Made by a program: the position numbers and the translations under genes. The notes beneath the pieces were generated by a model. The model had not been told where the DNA came from and ran no database searches. It saw nothing but the letters and a program-made list of their open reading frames with translations. From NCBI RefSeq assembly GCF_000300855.1, contig NZ_ALJF01000011.1:186001-250000 (forward strand): a stretch of DNA of 64,000 bases. The letters run 5' to 3'. Positions 26,221 to 34,575 of the stretch are shown piece after piece. The first letter of the stretch is position 1, and every line of letters starts with the position of its first letter. The stretch is from Agrobacterium albertimagni AOL15. Its GTDB lineage: Bacteria; Pseudomonadota; Alphaproteobacteria; Rhizobiales; Rhizobiaceae.

Positions 26221-27273
26221 TCAGAGACCCAGCATCCGGCGGTTTGCGGCATCGTCCGTGCCGCCGGAGGCGAAGTCGTCGAAGGCCTTCTCGGTGACGC
26301 GGATGATATGCGCCCGGACGAAATCCGCACCCTCGCGGGCGCCGTCTTCCGGATGCTTCAGCGCGCATTCCCATTCGACAACGGCCCAGCCGTCGAAATC
26401 ATTCGCTGCCATCTTCGAAAAGATCGCGCCGAAATCGACCTGGCCGTCGCCGAGCGAGCGGAAGCGCCCTGCCCTGTTGACCCAGCCCTGGTAGCCGCCA
26501 TAGGCGCCCTGCCGGCCGGTCGGATTGAATTCCGCGTCCTTGACGTGGAACATCTTGATCCGGTCCTTGTAGATGTCGATGTTGTCGAGATAGTCGAGGC
26601 ACTGCAGCACATAGTGCGAGGGGTCATAGAGCATGTTGGCGCGAGAATGGTTCTTCACCCGCTCGAGGAACATCTCGAAGGTGACCCCGTCATGCAGGTC
26701 TTCACCCGGATGGATCTCGTAGCAAACGTCGACACCCTGCTCCTCGGCATAATCGAGGATCGGCAGCCAGCGGCGCGCCAGTTCGTCAAACGCTGTCTCG
26801 ACGAGACCGGCCGGGCGCTGCGGCCACGGGTAGATATAGGGCCAGGCGAGCGCGCCCGAGAAGGTCGCATGCGCCTTGATGCCGAGATTGCGGGAGGCCT
26901 TCAGCGCATATTTGACCTGCTGCACGGCCCATTCCTGGCGCGCCTTCGGATTGCCACGAACTTCCGGCGCCGCAAAGCCGTCAAAGGCTTCGTCATAGGC
27001 CGGATGAACCGCAACCAGCTGGCCCTGAAGGTGGGTGGAAAGTTCGGTGATTTCGACGCCGTTCGCCCGCGCCACGCCGGCAAGCTCGTCGCAATAATCC
27101 TTGGATTCGGCGGCCTTTTTCAGGTCCATCAGCTGGCCGGCCCAGGTCGGCACCTGCACGCCTTCATAGCCCTTGTCGGCGGCCCATTTGGTAATTCCAT
27201 CCCAGGTATTGAATGGCGCGGCATCACCCGCAAACTGACCGAGAAAGATCGCCGGTCCCTTGATCGTCTTCAT
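26221..27273 (-). CDS. Sugar phosphate isomerase/epimerase (xylose-isomerase-like TIM barrel)
   Basis: The protein is 350 residues of the AP-endonuclease family 2 TIM-barrel class. Metal-ligand positions are visible in VDVCYEIHPGEDLHDG (Glu and His), MLYDPSHYVLQCLDYLDNI (Asp, His), IKMFHVKDAEF (His, Asp) and AVVEWECAL (Glu). Proteins of this type isomerise or epimerise keto-sugars or act as dehydratases and usually sit with Gfo/Idh/MocA oxidoreductases, as here. GGGAGGAG lies 5 bases before the ATG at 27273. It is downstream of the ABC operon but after a terminator, and has its own operator-like sequence. Confidence 0.9.
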   Translation of the reverse strand: MKTIKGPAIFLGQFAGDAAPFNTWDGITKWAADKGYEGVQVPTWAGQLMDLKKAAESKDYCDELAGVARANGVEITELSTHLQGQLVAVHPAYDEAFDGFAAPEVRGNPKARQEWAVQQVKYALKASRNLGIKAHATFSGALAWPYIYPWPQRPAGLVETAFDELARRWLPILDYAEEQGVDVCYEIHPGEDLHDGVTFEMFLERVKNHSRANMLYDPSHYVLQCLDYLDNIDIYKDRIKMFHVKDAEFNPTGRQGAYGGYQGWVNRAGRFRSLGDGQVDFGAIFSKMAANDFDGWAVVEWECALKHPEDGAREGADFVRAHIIRVTEKAFDDFASGGTDDAANRRMLGL

Positions 27274-27306
27274 GAATTCTCCTCCCTGAGATCCCTGCAA
27301 CGTTTC

Positions 27307-27320
27307 CGTAAACGATTACA
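27307..27320. promoter_or_regulatory. Candidate third operator of the sugar-cluster LacI regulator
   Basis: On the minus strand the sequence TGTAATCGTTTACG matches the proposed operator TGTAAAGGTTTACA at 11 of 14 positions. It lies 34 bases upstream of the isomerase start, downstream of the terminator that follows the substrate-binding protein gene. Confidence 0.5.
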
Positions 27321-27361
27321 GGAGATGGATTTTCGACACAACCGCAATGATGCCTATGGTG

Positions 27362-27391
27362 AAAAGTCTGCCCGGGAAAACCCGGGCAGAC
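27362..27391 (-). terminator. Rho-independent terminator after the sugar-binding protein gene
   Basis: A perfect 11-bp stem, GTCTGCCCGGG with CCCGGGCAGAC (27366-27376 and 27381-27391), has a 4-base loop. It is followed on the minus strand by TTTTC. It lies 24 bases past the stop of the substrate-binding protein gene. Confidence 0.85.
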
Positions 27392-27415
27392 CGATTGCGC
27401 TTAAATTTTCCGAGA

Positions 27416-28369
27416 TCAGAACGGCGAATCCGGGAAGTAGTAGCCTTCCGCGTTTTCAGGCGTGATCAGCGTCGCATCCAGCGTGTAGGTGCCATGCACC
27501 GGAACGCTGTCGTAGAGGGCGGCAGCCGTCATTTCCAGCGCGGTACCGACCATCGACGGCGGGTAGAGAACGTTGACCGGAACCATCTTGTCGCCATCCA
27601 TGACCTTCTTGATCATGTCCTTCGAACCGGCACCACCGATGATGTACTGGATGTCGGTACGGCCGGCCTGCTCGATGGCCTGCAGCACGCCGACAGCCAT
27701 GTCGTCATCCTGGCACCAGACCACATCGATCTTCGGATATTTGGTCAGGTAGTCTTGCATGACCTTGAAGGCATCGTCGCGGTTCCAGTTGCCGAACTGG
27801 CGGTCGAGAATCTTGACGTTCGAGCCCTCAATACCCTTGTCGAAACCGTCCTGGCGCTGCTGATCGATCGGGATCGGCATGCCGCGGATGACGACGACTT
27901 CGGCGTCCGGGGTCGTCTCGGCAATATACTTGCCGGCGACTTCACCGAGAGCCGGGTTGTTGCCGGCGACATAGAGATCGCGGACGGTGTTGTCGTTGAC
28001 CGAAGGTGCGCGGTCGACGAGCGCGACGAACTTGCCGCTGTCCTTGATCTGGCGGATGGCGTTGACCAGCGGATCCGGATCCGTCGGCAGGATGACGAGC
28101 GCATCGATGCCCTGCGTCGCAAGATCCTGCACGGCATTCGCCTGGCTGGACGGATCGGCAGAGGTCTTGACGACGACGTTGAGGCCCGGATGACGCTCCA
28201 TCAGCTGCTTGGCGATACGTTCGGCATGATAGATCACACCCGATGTCCAGCCGTGTGTTGCAGCCGGGATCGAGACGCCGATCGTCTTGGTGTCCTGGGC
28301 CTGCGCCACGCCGAAGATCGACACGAGCGCGGTCATGGCGACGGCCATGCCCATAAGTTTCTTATGCAT
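27416..28369 (-). CDS. Sugar ABC transporter periplasmic binding protein (ribose/LacI-fold type)
   Basis: The protein is 317 residues. A signal peptide ends at VAQAQ. The mature part is a periplasmic-binding-protein type 1 fold: TIGVSIPAATHGWTSGVIYHAE, LATQGIDALVILPTDPDPL, VALVDRAPSV, YVAGNNPALGEVAGKYI and VVWCQDDDMAVGVLQAIEQAG. It delivers a monosaccharide or polyol to the permease and ATPase encoded upstream. The ligand is unknown: proximity to xylAB makes a pentose or polyol possible, but it is not close to XylF. It is the last gene before a strong terminator. Confidence 0.92.
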   Translation of the reverse strand: MHKKLMGMAVAMTALVSIFGVAQAQDTKTIGVSIPAATHGWTSGVIYHAERIAKQLMERHPGLNVVVKTSADPSSQANAVQDLATQGIDALVILPTDPDPLVNAIRQIKDSGKFVALVDRAPSVNDNTVRDLYVAGNNPALGEVAGKYIAETTPDAEVVVIRGMPIPIDQQRQDGFDKGIEGSNVKILDRQFGNWNRDDAFKVMQDYLTKYPKIDVVWCQDDDMAVGVLQAIEQAGRTDIQYIIGGAGSKDMIKKVMDGDKMVPVNVLYPPSMVGTALEMTAAALYDSVPVHGTYTLDATLITPENAEGYYFPDSPF

Positions 28370-28438
28370 TGGTTTCCTCCCAAAGTGACGAGGGTCGAGT
28401 TCGAACGGACCGGGCGACCCTCCTGCCCGGCCGTTTCC

Positions 28439-29449
28439 TTACGCCTTGCGCGCCAGCGATCGCTGGACGAGCATCGCGATGATGATGATCGTGCCCTGGA
28501 TGGCGCCGATCAGATATTCGGAGATGAAATTCGAGAGCAGCATGATGTTGCCGACAAGCTCGAGAATGAAGGCGCCGCAGATCGTGCCCCAGACACGCCC
28601 CGCCCCGCCTTTCAGCGCCGTACCGCCGACGACAACCGCGGTGATCGCCTGCAACTCCCAGAGAATACCCGTGGTCGCCGAGGTCGAACCAAGACGCGGC
28701 ACGTAGAGCAGCACGGCAATTGCGACGCAGAGCCCCTGGATGACGAAGGCGATGGTGCGTACGCGGTCCACCGCAATGCCGGAATAGCGCGCCACATCCC
28801 GGTTTGAACCGACGGCCACCACATGACGACCATAGCGCGTGCGATAGAGGACGACGGCAGCAATCGCGGTCACGACAAGGATGATGACGATCGGTACGGG
28901 AATACCAAGGATCGAGCCGAAATAGACCGGGCGATACAGCGCCTGTTGCTCGGCATCGCGCAGGGTGATCGCGCCGCCCTGGGAGAGCCAGGTCGTCAGA
29001 CCGCGATAGATGCCCATGGTCCCGAGTGTGGCGATGAAGGGCTCGATCTTGCCGACGGTGGTGATCAACCCGTTGGCGAGACCGCAGAGCGAACCAATGA
29101 TGATGGCAAGTGCCATGGCCGCGGCAATCATGAGGCCAGGATCGGCAATGGCGCCGGAATTCATGAAGAGGATCATCAGGCTGGCGACAAAGGCCACCAT
29201 TGAACCGACGGAGAGATCGAGGTCGCCCGAGGAGATGACGAAAGTCGCGCCAACGGCGATGATCGCAATGAAGGCAGAGCGGGTTGCGACATTGGCGAGA
29301 TTGGTGAGGCCAATGAAGTTCGGGTTCACCAGCGCACCGATGATTAGAAGGATCAGCAGCGCAGCAAAGGGTGCGACGGCACGCAGGTCCACATCGCGAA
29401 AGGTGCGGCGTGGACGGCCAGGTGTGTTCGTTTCAGTCTCGGCAGTCAT
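28439..29449 (-). CDS. Sugar ABC transporter permease (RbsC type)
   Basis: The protein is 336 residues with eight to ten hydrophobic segments. Family motifs are FVISSGDLDLSVGSMVAF, GLANGLITTVGKIEPFIATLGTM and GRHVVAVGSNRDVARYSGIAVDRVR, the cytoplasmic coupling loop of the RbsC/XylH class. It forms a homodimeric channel. The start at 29449 gives the usual charged N terminus; the open frame reaches 29668, overlapping the ATPase gene, and is not used. The gap to the ATPase gene is 98 bases and to the binding protein 69 bases. Confidence 0.92.
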   Translation of the reverse strand: MTAETETNTPGRPRRTFRDVDLRAVAPFAALLILLIIGALVNPNFIGLTNLANVATRSAFIAIIAVGATFVISSGDLDLSVGSMVAFVASLMILFMNSGAIADPGLMIAAAMALAIIIGSLCGLANGLITTVGKIEPFIATLGTMGIYRGLTTWLSQGGAITLRDAEQQALYRPVYFGSILGIPVPIVIILVVTAIAAVVLYRTRYGRHVVAVGSNRDVARYSGIAVDRVRTIAFVIQGLCVAIAVLLYVPRLGSTSATTGILWELQAITAVVVGGTALKGGAGRVWGTICGAFILELVGNIMLLSNFISEYLIGAIQGTIIIIAMLVQRSLARKA

Positions 29450-29547
29450 GGTCTTCCCGTCTCCTCCCACGCACCCCAGCCTTGAGGTCGCGCACCCTGA
29501 AGTCTTCGTTTTCAAGCCCGGTCTTGCCGCCAGGCTGTTGCATTCAC

Positions 29548-31074
29548 CTAGCTCGCCATCTGCCGTTTCAGGCCGGCGGCGTAGCGCATGATCGTTTGTT
29601 CGTTGATGTCCTCGCCCTCGAGCAGACCGACCATGTGGCCCTCGCGCATCACGGCCACCCGCGTGCAAAGACCGATCACCTCGGGCATCTCAGAGGAGAT
29701 GACGATGATCGAGCGCCCCTCGCGGGCAAGCGCTGCGATGAAATGATAGATCTGCTGCTTGGTGCCGACATCGATGCCGCGTGTCGGCTCATCGATGATG
29801 ATGATCTGGGGCTCGACTTCCATGATCTTGGCCAGCAGCAGCTTCTGCTGGTTGCCGCCCGACATGCGCCCCACCCGCACCTTGTCGTCGCGCACGCGGA
29901 TATCGAAGCGGCGCTTCGCCCGCGCCATTGCCTTCGCCTCGCTGCCGGGATCGAGATAGCCGTGACGCACATGATTGTCCATCGACTGCAGCGTCAGGTT
30001 CGCCGTCATGCCCTCGCCCAGCAACAGGCCCTTGCCCTTGCGGTCCTTGGTCATATAGGCGAGCCCACGCCGGTTTGCTTCGCGGAAATCACCGGCGTTA
30101 AGCACGGCACCCTTGAGCCTGACCTCGCCGGACAGACGCGGACGCAGACCCGCCACCGCCTCCATCAGCTCGGTGCGGCCTGACCCGATCAGGCCGGAAA
30201 AGCCGAGCACTTCGCCACGCTTCAGCTCGAAGCTGGCATTCTTCACAAACCCCGTCGTCAGATCCCGAACCGAAAGCACGATCTCTTCGTCGACATTGGG
30301 TTCATGCTTGGTCGGATAGAGGCTAGACAATTCACGACCAACCATCAGCTGGGCGATCGCCTCGCTGTCGAGCGCCGAGGTCGGCGCAGTCTTCACCCAT
30401 TGGCCGTCGCGCAGCACCGTCACCCGGTCGGTCAGCTCCATCACCTCGTCGAGCTTGTGGGAGACGAAGACGAAGCTCGTTCCCCGCGCACGCAGTTTGC
30501 GCACCTGGTCAAACAACACTTCGGTCTCGTCACGCGACAGAACCGCCGTCGGCTCGTCCATGAAGACAATGCGCGCCTTGCGGCTGATCGCCTTGGCAAT
30601 CTCGACCATCTGCTTGTCGGCGACCGCCAACGAGCTGATCAGCGCATTCTCGTCGATTCTGGAGCCAAGCTGGTCGAGCACACGCCGCGCCTCCGCCCGC
30701 ATTGTTGCGCGGTCGAGCAGACCGAAGCGCGTGACTTCGCGACCGAGAAACAGGCTCTCGGTCACCGTCAGATGATCGGCAAGATTGAATTCCTGGTGGA
30801 TGAGCACGATGCCGAGCGCTTCGGCCGCCCCATTGGCTGGCAGCGTCACGGGCTCGCCGTCCAGCAGGATGCGACCGGCCGTCGCCTGCTCGAAACCTGA
30901 GAGTATTTTCACCAGCGTCGATTTGCCAGCACCATTCTCGCCCATGAGCGCGTGAACCTCGCCCGGCAAGACGTCGAAATCCACGCTGAACAGCACCTGG
31001 ACTTCGCCAAATGATTTGGAAATTCGCTCCGCCACGAGCACGGGTGTCCGCGCTTCGTCCCCAGCCAATGTCAT
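29548..31074 (-). CDS. Sugar ABC transporter ATPase with two nucleotide-binding domains (RbsA/MglA type)
   Basis: The protein is 508 residues. The first domain has [16 protein letters not shown] (Walker A), SSLAVADKQMVEIAKA in place of the signature and RIVFMDEPTAVLS (Walker B). The second has the degenerate SGLIGSGRTELMEAV, MSGGNQQKLLLAK and IIIIDEPTRGIDVG. An asymmetric pair of this kind is normal for monosaccharide importers. GGGGAGG lies 5 bases before the ATG. It is the first gene of the operon and faces the divergent lacI gene across a pair of operators. Confidence 0.94.
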   Translation of the reverse strand: MTLAGDEARTPVLVAERISKSFGEVQVLFSVDFDVLPGEVHALMGENGAGKSTLVKILSGFEQATAGRILLDGEPVTLPANGAAEALGIVLIHQEFNLADHLTVTESLFLGREVTRFGLLDRATMRAEARRVLDQLGSRIDENALISSLAVADKQMVEIAKAISRKARIVFMDEPTAVLSRDETEVLFDQVRKLRARGTSFVFVSHKLDEVMELTDRVTVLRDGQWVKTAPTSALDSEAIAQLMVGRELSSLYPTKHEPNVDEEIVLSVRDLTTGFVKNASFELKRGEVLGFSGLIGSGRTELMEAVAGLRPRLSGEVRLKGAVLNAGDFREANRRGLAYMTKDRKGKGLLLGEGMTANLTLQSMDNHVRHGYLDPGSEAKAMARAKRRFDIRVRDDKVRVGRMSGGNQQKLLLAKIMEVEPQIIIIDEPTRGIDVGTKQQIYHFIAALAREGRSIIVISSEMPEVIGLCTRVAVMREGHMVGLLEGEDINEQTIMRYAAGLKRQMAS

Positions 31075-31114
31075 GCAATCCTCCCCAGCGGCTCCTCAAC
31101 CGCCATGCCATTTG

Positions 31115-31149
31115 TGTAAACCTTTACATGCCTGATGTAAAGGTTTACA
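31115..31149. promoter_or_regulatory. Paired LacI operators forming a 35-bp palindrome
   Basis: TGTAAACCTTTACA (31115-31128) and TGTAAAGGTTTACA (31136-31149) are reverse complements of each other and are each near-palindromic. Their centres are 21 bp apart, two helical turns. With the flanking AT/T they make 15-bp perfect arms around a GCCTG spacer. They lie 41 bases upstream of the ATPase start and about 100 bases upstream of the divergent lacI start. Confidence 0.8.
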
Positions 31150-31250
31150 TCATCACATCACGGAGAGTTTTTGTTCCCTTTCCGCTTTCGCAGCTGAGGC
31201 TGGGAATGTAAGGTCTCCAACGATTCCAGACGGATAGGGGATAAGGGCGC

Positions 31251-32270
31251 GTGCCGGACACAGCACCAGCGACGATCGAGGACGTGGCGCGCATCGCGGA
31301 AGTGTCGATCGCGACGGTCAGTCGTGCGATCCACACCCCCGACAAGGTGGCGAAATCGACCCGCCAGCGGGTGAACCAAGCGATTGCCATCACCGGCTAC
31401 ACGACCAATGCCATGGCGCGCTCGCTGCGCATGGGCCGGTCGAACATGATCCTGATCCTCGCCCCCGACATTGGCGACCCGAATTTCTCTTCGACCCTGA
31501 TCGGACTTGAAAACGAAGCGCGCGCCCATGGCTTCGGCGTCCTGATCGGTCACACCCAAAACGATCCCGAACGTGGGCTTGAGTATCTCAAGTTCCTGAG
31601 CTCCGGCCAGGCCACAGGCCTCGTTCTCTTCACAGGCCACGAACCCTTCGGCCATCAGGTGGTCGGCCAGCGACTGCCGCCTTCGGTCGCCGTCTTCGAA
31701 CCGGTCTTCGGCTCGAAAATCTCCTATGTCGGCGTCGATGATGTCGCAGGCGCCCGGAAGGCGGCTGAACATCTGCTTTCGGCTGGCCACCGCGCAATCG
31801 CCTTCATCGGCGACAGCAAGACGCGGCTTGGCCACCAGCGCCGCCGCCAGGGGTTCGACAAGGCGCTCGACGCCGCCCGCATCCCGCCGAACCAACGCTT
31901 TGTACTGGAAGGCGAAGGTACGATCGAAAGCGGACGACTTGCCGTCGAGCAGCTCTTCATGCGCGATCAGCTGCCGACAGCCTTCATGTGCGTCAATGAT
32001 GCGACCGCCGTTGGCGTGATCAACGGCCTGACCGCCCGCGGCTACGACCTGCCGCATGATTTCTCCGTCATCGGCTTCGACGACGTGCCCCAGGCGACCT
32101 ATGTGAACCCCGCGCTCACGACCATCCGCCAGCCCCGCACGGCAATTGGCCGCCAGGCCATGTCGCTGCTGATCAAGTCGCTCGCCGAGCGCCCGACAGA
32201 GCGCCAGGAAATCCTGCTGATGCCGGACCTGATCGTGCGCGGCTCGGTGACCGGACCGGCCAAACGCTAG
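31251..32270 (+). CDS. LacI-family transcriptional repressor of the sugar ABC operon
   Basis: The protein is 339 residues and starts with GTG (31251), preceded by purine-rich AGGGGATAAGGG. The LacI HTH is TIEDVARIAEVSIATVSRAI, with hinge helix NAMARSLRMGRSNMI. The effector domain follows, with FMCVNDATAVGVINGL, VIGFDDVPQATYVNPALTTI and RQPRTAIGRQAM near the C terminus. It is divergent from the ABC operon across the paired operators, so it most likely represses that operon and itself and releases DNA on binding the imported sugar or a derivative. Confidence 0.94.
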   Translation: MPDTAPATIEDVARIAEVSIATVSRAIHTPDKVAKSTRQRVNQAIAITGYTTNAMARSLRMGRSNMILILAPDIGDPNFSSTLIGLENEARAHGFGVLIGHTQNDPERGLEYLKFLSSGQATGLVLFTGHEPFGHQVVGQRLPPSVAVFEPVFGSKISYVGVDDVAGARKAAEHLLSAGHRAIAFIGDSKTRLGHQRRRQGFDKALDAARIPPNQRFVLEGEGTIESGRLAVEQLFMRDQLPTAFMCVNDATAVGVINGLTARGYDLPHDFSVIGFDDVPQATYVNPALTTIRQPRTAIGRQAMSLLIKSLAERPTERQEILLMPDLIVRGSVTGPAKR

Positions 32271-32390
32271 CCTCGCCGTCTCGCGCCACCTGGTGCCGAT
32301 GGACCCATCTTCGGTCTGGGCCGTTGACCGACATACCCCTATATTGGCAGTTCGAAAGCCAGCCCCTGCCTCAGCAACCTGAAACCCCAG

Positions 32391-32873
32391 ATGAGTGTCG
32401 CCTTCACCAAGGAAGAAAGTTCGGAAACCGCCGCAGAAACCCATCTGCCGGACCGCCCGATCTCGCCCCATCCGAACCTGGTGACGGCGACAGGCCTGAA
32501 GCTCCTGCAGGCCCAGGCGGAAGAGGCCCGCGCCGCCTATCTCGCGGCACAGGCGGTCGAGGACATCAATGAGCGGCGACGCCAGTCGGCCGTGCCCTAT
32601 CGTGACCTCAAATACCTGACGGAGCGGCTGCACACCGCCCAGGTGATTCCGGATCCGGTCGACAACATGGTGGTTGCCTTTGGTAGCAAGGTCACCTTCG
32701 AACGCGATGACGGCCGCGTCCAGACCTACCGCATCGTCGGCGAGGACGAGGCCGATCCGAAGGAAGGGTCGATTTCATTCGTCTCACCCGTTGCAACCCG
32801 CCTGATGGGCAAGAGCGTGGGCGATGTCGTGACGGTCGGCGACCAGGAGCTGGAGATCACGGCGATCGGGTGA
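32391..32873 (+). CDS. GreA/GreB-family transcription elongation factor
   Basis: The protein is 160 residues. The first part has a predicted helical hairpin (VTATGLKLLQAQAEEARAAYLAA to DLKYLTERLHTAQVI) like the Gre coiled coil that enters the RNA polymerase secondary channel. The C-terminal FKBP-like GreA/GreB domain follows: VVAFGSKVTFERDDGR, YRIVGEDEADPKEG, ISFVSPVATRLMGKSVGD and the ending ELEITAI. It is a second, GreB-like type often found beside the main GreA in rhizobia. Acidic tip residues cannot be mapped with confidence. It is not obviously linked to its neighbours. Confidence 0.9.
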   Translation: MSVAFTKEESSETAAETHLPDRPISPHPNLVTATGLKLLQAQAEEARAAYLAAQAVEDINERRRQSAVPYRDLKYLTERLHTAQVIPDPVDNMVVAFGSKVTFERDDGRVQTYRIVGEDEADPKEGSISFVSPVATRLMGKSVGDVVTVGDQELEITAIG

Positions 32874-32903
32874 CGGTAGCCTGGAGGGCAACGTCCTTTC
32901 ACC

Positions 32904-33052
32904 GCCGTCATCCTCGGGCTTGTCCCGAGGATCTATTGCCGCCTGCCGGAACCTCGACTCTTCGGGCAACCGCTGAGCCCGCCCGGCTTTCTGAACCGTC
33001 CAAACCGCGACCACCCTTGGTAGATCCTCGGGACAAGCCCGAGGATGACGGC
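32904..33052. repeat. Perfect 32-bp inverted repeat with 85-bp spacer
   Basis: The arm at 32904-32935 (beginning GCCGTCATCCTCGGGCTTGT) is the exact reverse complement of 33021-33052. Each arm also contains its own hairpin, CCTCGGG-CTTGT-CCCGAGG. The structure fills the 246-base gap between the Gre gene and the xylA terminator. No gene is seen in the spacer. Confidence 0.85.
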
Positions 33053-33064
33053 CGTTCAAGAATG

Positions 33065-33097
33065 CAAAAGGCCGGGACACTTTTGCGCCCCGGCCCT
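33065..33097 (-). terminator. Rho-independent terminator after xylA
   Basis: A GGCCGGG/CCCGGCC stem (33070-33076 with 33089-33095) is followed on the minus strand by TTTTG. It starts about 25 bases past the xylA stop. Confidence 0.7.
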
Positions 33098-33119
33098 TCT
33101 GTGCATTTATACCCTCAGA

Positions 33120-34430
33120 TCAAACGTAGCGGTTGACCACGTTCTCCAGCAGTTCCTGCTTGCCGGAAACCGGCTTCGGGTTGACGTTCTGGGCTTCGAC
33201 GCGGGCGGCGATCGCATCGAGGCTTTCTTCGCCGCGCAGCATCTTCTGGTTCTCGGCCTTGTCCCAGCCGGCGTAACGGCTGTTGAGCGGAGCCGAGAGC
33301 GCCTTGTCTTCCACCATCTTGGCGGCAGCCTTGAGGCCGCGGGCGCAGCAGTCCATGCCGCCGATATGGCCGATCAGCAGGTCTTCGGCGTCGAGCGACT
33401 GACGGCGCAGCTTGGCGTCGAAGTTGGTGCCACCGGTGGTGAAGCCTCCAGCCTGCAGGACCTGGTAATAGGCCAGCGCCATTTCCGGAACATTGTTCGG
33501 GAACTGGTCGGTATCCCAGCCGGACTGGTAGTCATTGCGGTTCATGTCGATCGAACCGAAGATCCCCAGAGCATTGGCAAGTGCCAGCTCATGCTCGAAG
33601 GAGTGGCCGGCGAGGATCGCATGGCCCTGCTCGATGTTCACCTTCACTTCGTTTTCGAGACCGTAGCGCTTCAGGAAGCCGTAAACGGTAGCGACATCAT
33701 AGTCATACTGATGCTTCGACGGCTCCTGCGGCTTCGGCTCGATCAGGATCGCGCCCTTGAAGCCGATCTTGTGCTTGTATTCAACAACGAGATTGAGGAA
33801 GCGACCCATCTGGTCGAGTTCGCGTCCAAGGTCGGTATTGAGAAGGGTCTCATAGCCTTCGCGACCGCCCCAGAGCACATAGTTCTCGCCGCCGAGCTTC
33901 AGCGTCGCGTCCATGCAGGTCTTCACGGTTGCGGCTGCAAAGGCGAAGACGTCAGGATCGGGATTGGTCGCCGCACCCGACATGTAGCGGCGATGCGAGA
34001 ACATGTTCGCCGTGCCCCAGAGCAGCTTGACGCCGGTCTCTGCCTGCTTCTGAGCAAAATAGTCGACGATCTCGTTGAGGTTCTTGGTGTTCTCGGCGAA
34101 GCTGTTGCCCTCGGGGCGAACATCGGCGTCGTGGAAGCAGTAGTAGGGCGTGCCGAGCAGCTGGAAGAATTCGAAGGCGACATCGGCCTTCATCTTCGCT
34201 GCAGCCATCGTGTCCTCAAACCACGGACGCTCAAACGTGTTGCCGCCGAACGGGTCGGTGCCCGGCCACACGAAGGTATGCCAGTAGGCAACGGCAAAGC
34301 GCAGATGGTCTTCCATGCGCTTGCCGAGAACGACTTCGTCGGGATTGTAATGGCGGAAGGCCAGCGGATTGGTGCTGCCTTCGCCTTCGTATTTGATCTT
34401 CTGGATATTGCCGAAGAAACCTGTGCTCAT
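33120..34430 (-). CDS. xylA: Xylose isomerase
   Basis: The protein is 436 residues, the length of class II xylose isomerases. It converts D-xylose to D-xylulose in the cytosol using two divalent metals. Visible sites are [13 protein letters not shown] with the catalytic His, [10 protein letters not shown], the metal-binding glutamates in [18 protein letters not shown] and [38 protein letters not shown] and [13 protein letters not shown]. The ATG at 34430 has AAGGAGG 7 bases upstream; the frame extends further only into the repeat region. It is the last gene of a lacI-xylB-xylA series, separated from xylB by a 145-base repeat-filled gap. Confidence 0.97.
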   Translation of the reverse strand: MSTGFFGNIQKIKYEGEGSTNPLAFRHYNPDEVVLGKRMEDHLRFAVAYWHTFVWPGTDPFGGNTFERPWFEDTMAAAKMKADVAFEFFQLLGTPYYCFHDADVRPEGNSFAENTKNLNEIVDYFAQKQAETGVKLLWGTANMFSHRRYMSGAATNPDPDVFAFAAATVKTCMDATLKLGGENYVLWGGREGYETLLNTDLGRELDQMGRFLNLVVEYKHKIGFKGAILIEPKPQEPSKHQYDYDVATVYGFLKRYGLENEVKVNIEQGHAILAGHSFEHELALANALGIFGSIDMNRNDYQSGWDTDQFPNNVPEMALAYYQVLQAGGFTTGGTNFDAKLRRQSLDAEDLLIGHIGGMDCCARGLKAAAKMVEDKALSAPLNSRYAGWDKAENQKMLRGEESLDAIAARVEAQNVNPKPVSGKQELLENVVNRYV

Positions 34431-34460
34431 GGGTAGTCCTCCTTGGTGTGTTTGTGTTTC

Positions 34461-34572
34461 CACCCTCCCCTTGAGGGGGAGGGTCGGACCGTTAGGTCCG
34501 GGGTGGGGTGATGGTGGGGCTCGCCCCACCCGCTGCTTGCGCCGCGACCTCCCCCCTGAAGGGGGAGGTGGG
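34461..34572. repeat. Mosaic GC-rich intergenic palindromic repeat (copy 2) between xylB and xylA
   Basis: The interval contains the hairpins ACCCTCCCC-TTGA-GGGGGAGGGT at the left end, GGACCGTTAGGTCC, GGTGGGGC/GCCCCACC in the middle and CCTCCCCCCTGAAGGGGGAGG at the right end. It shares the ACCCTCCCC-TTGA unit and the GGTCCGGGGTGGGGTGA stretch with the copy at 57961-58087. Confidence 0.75.
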
Positions 34573-34575
34573 AAA

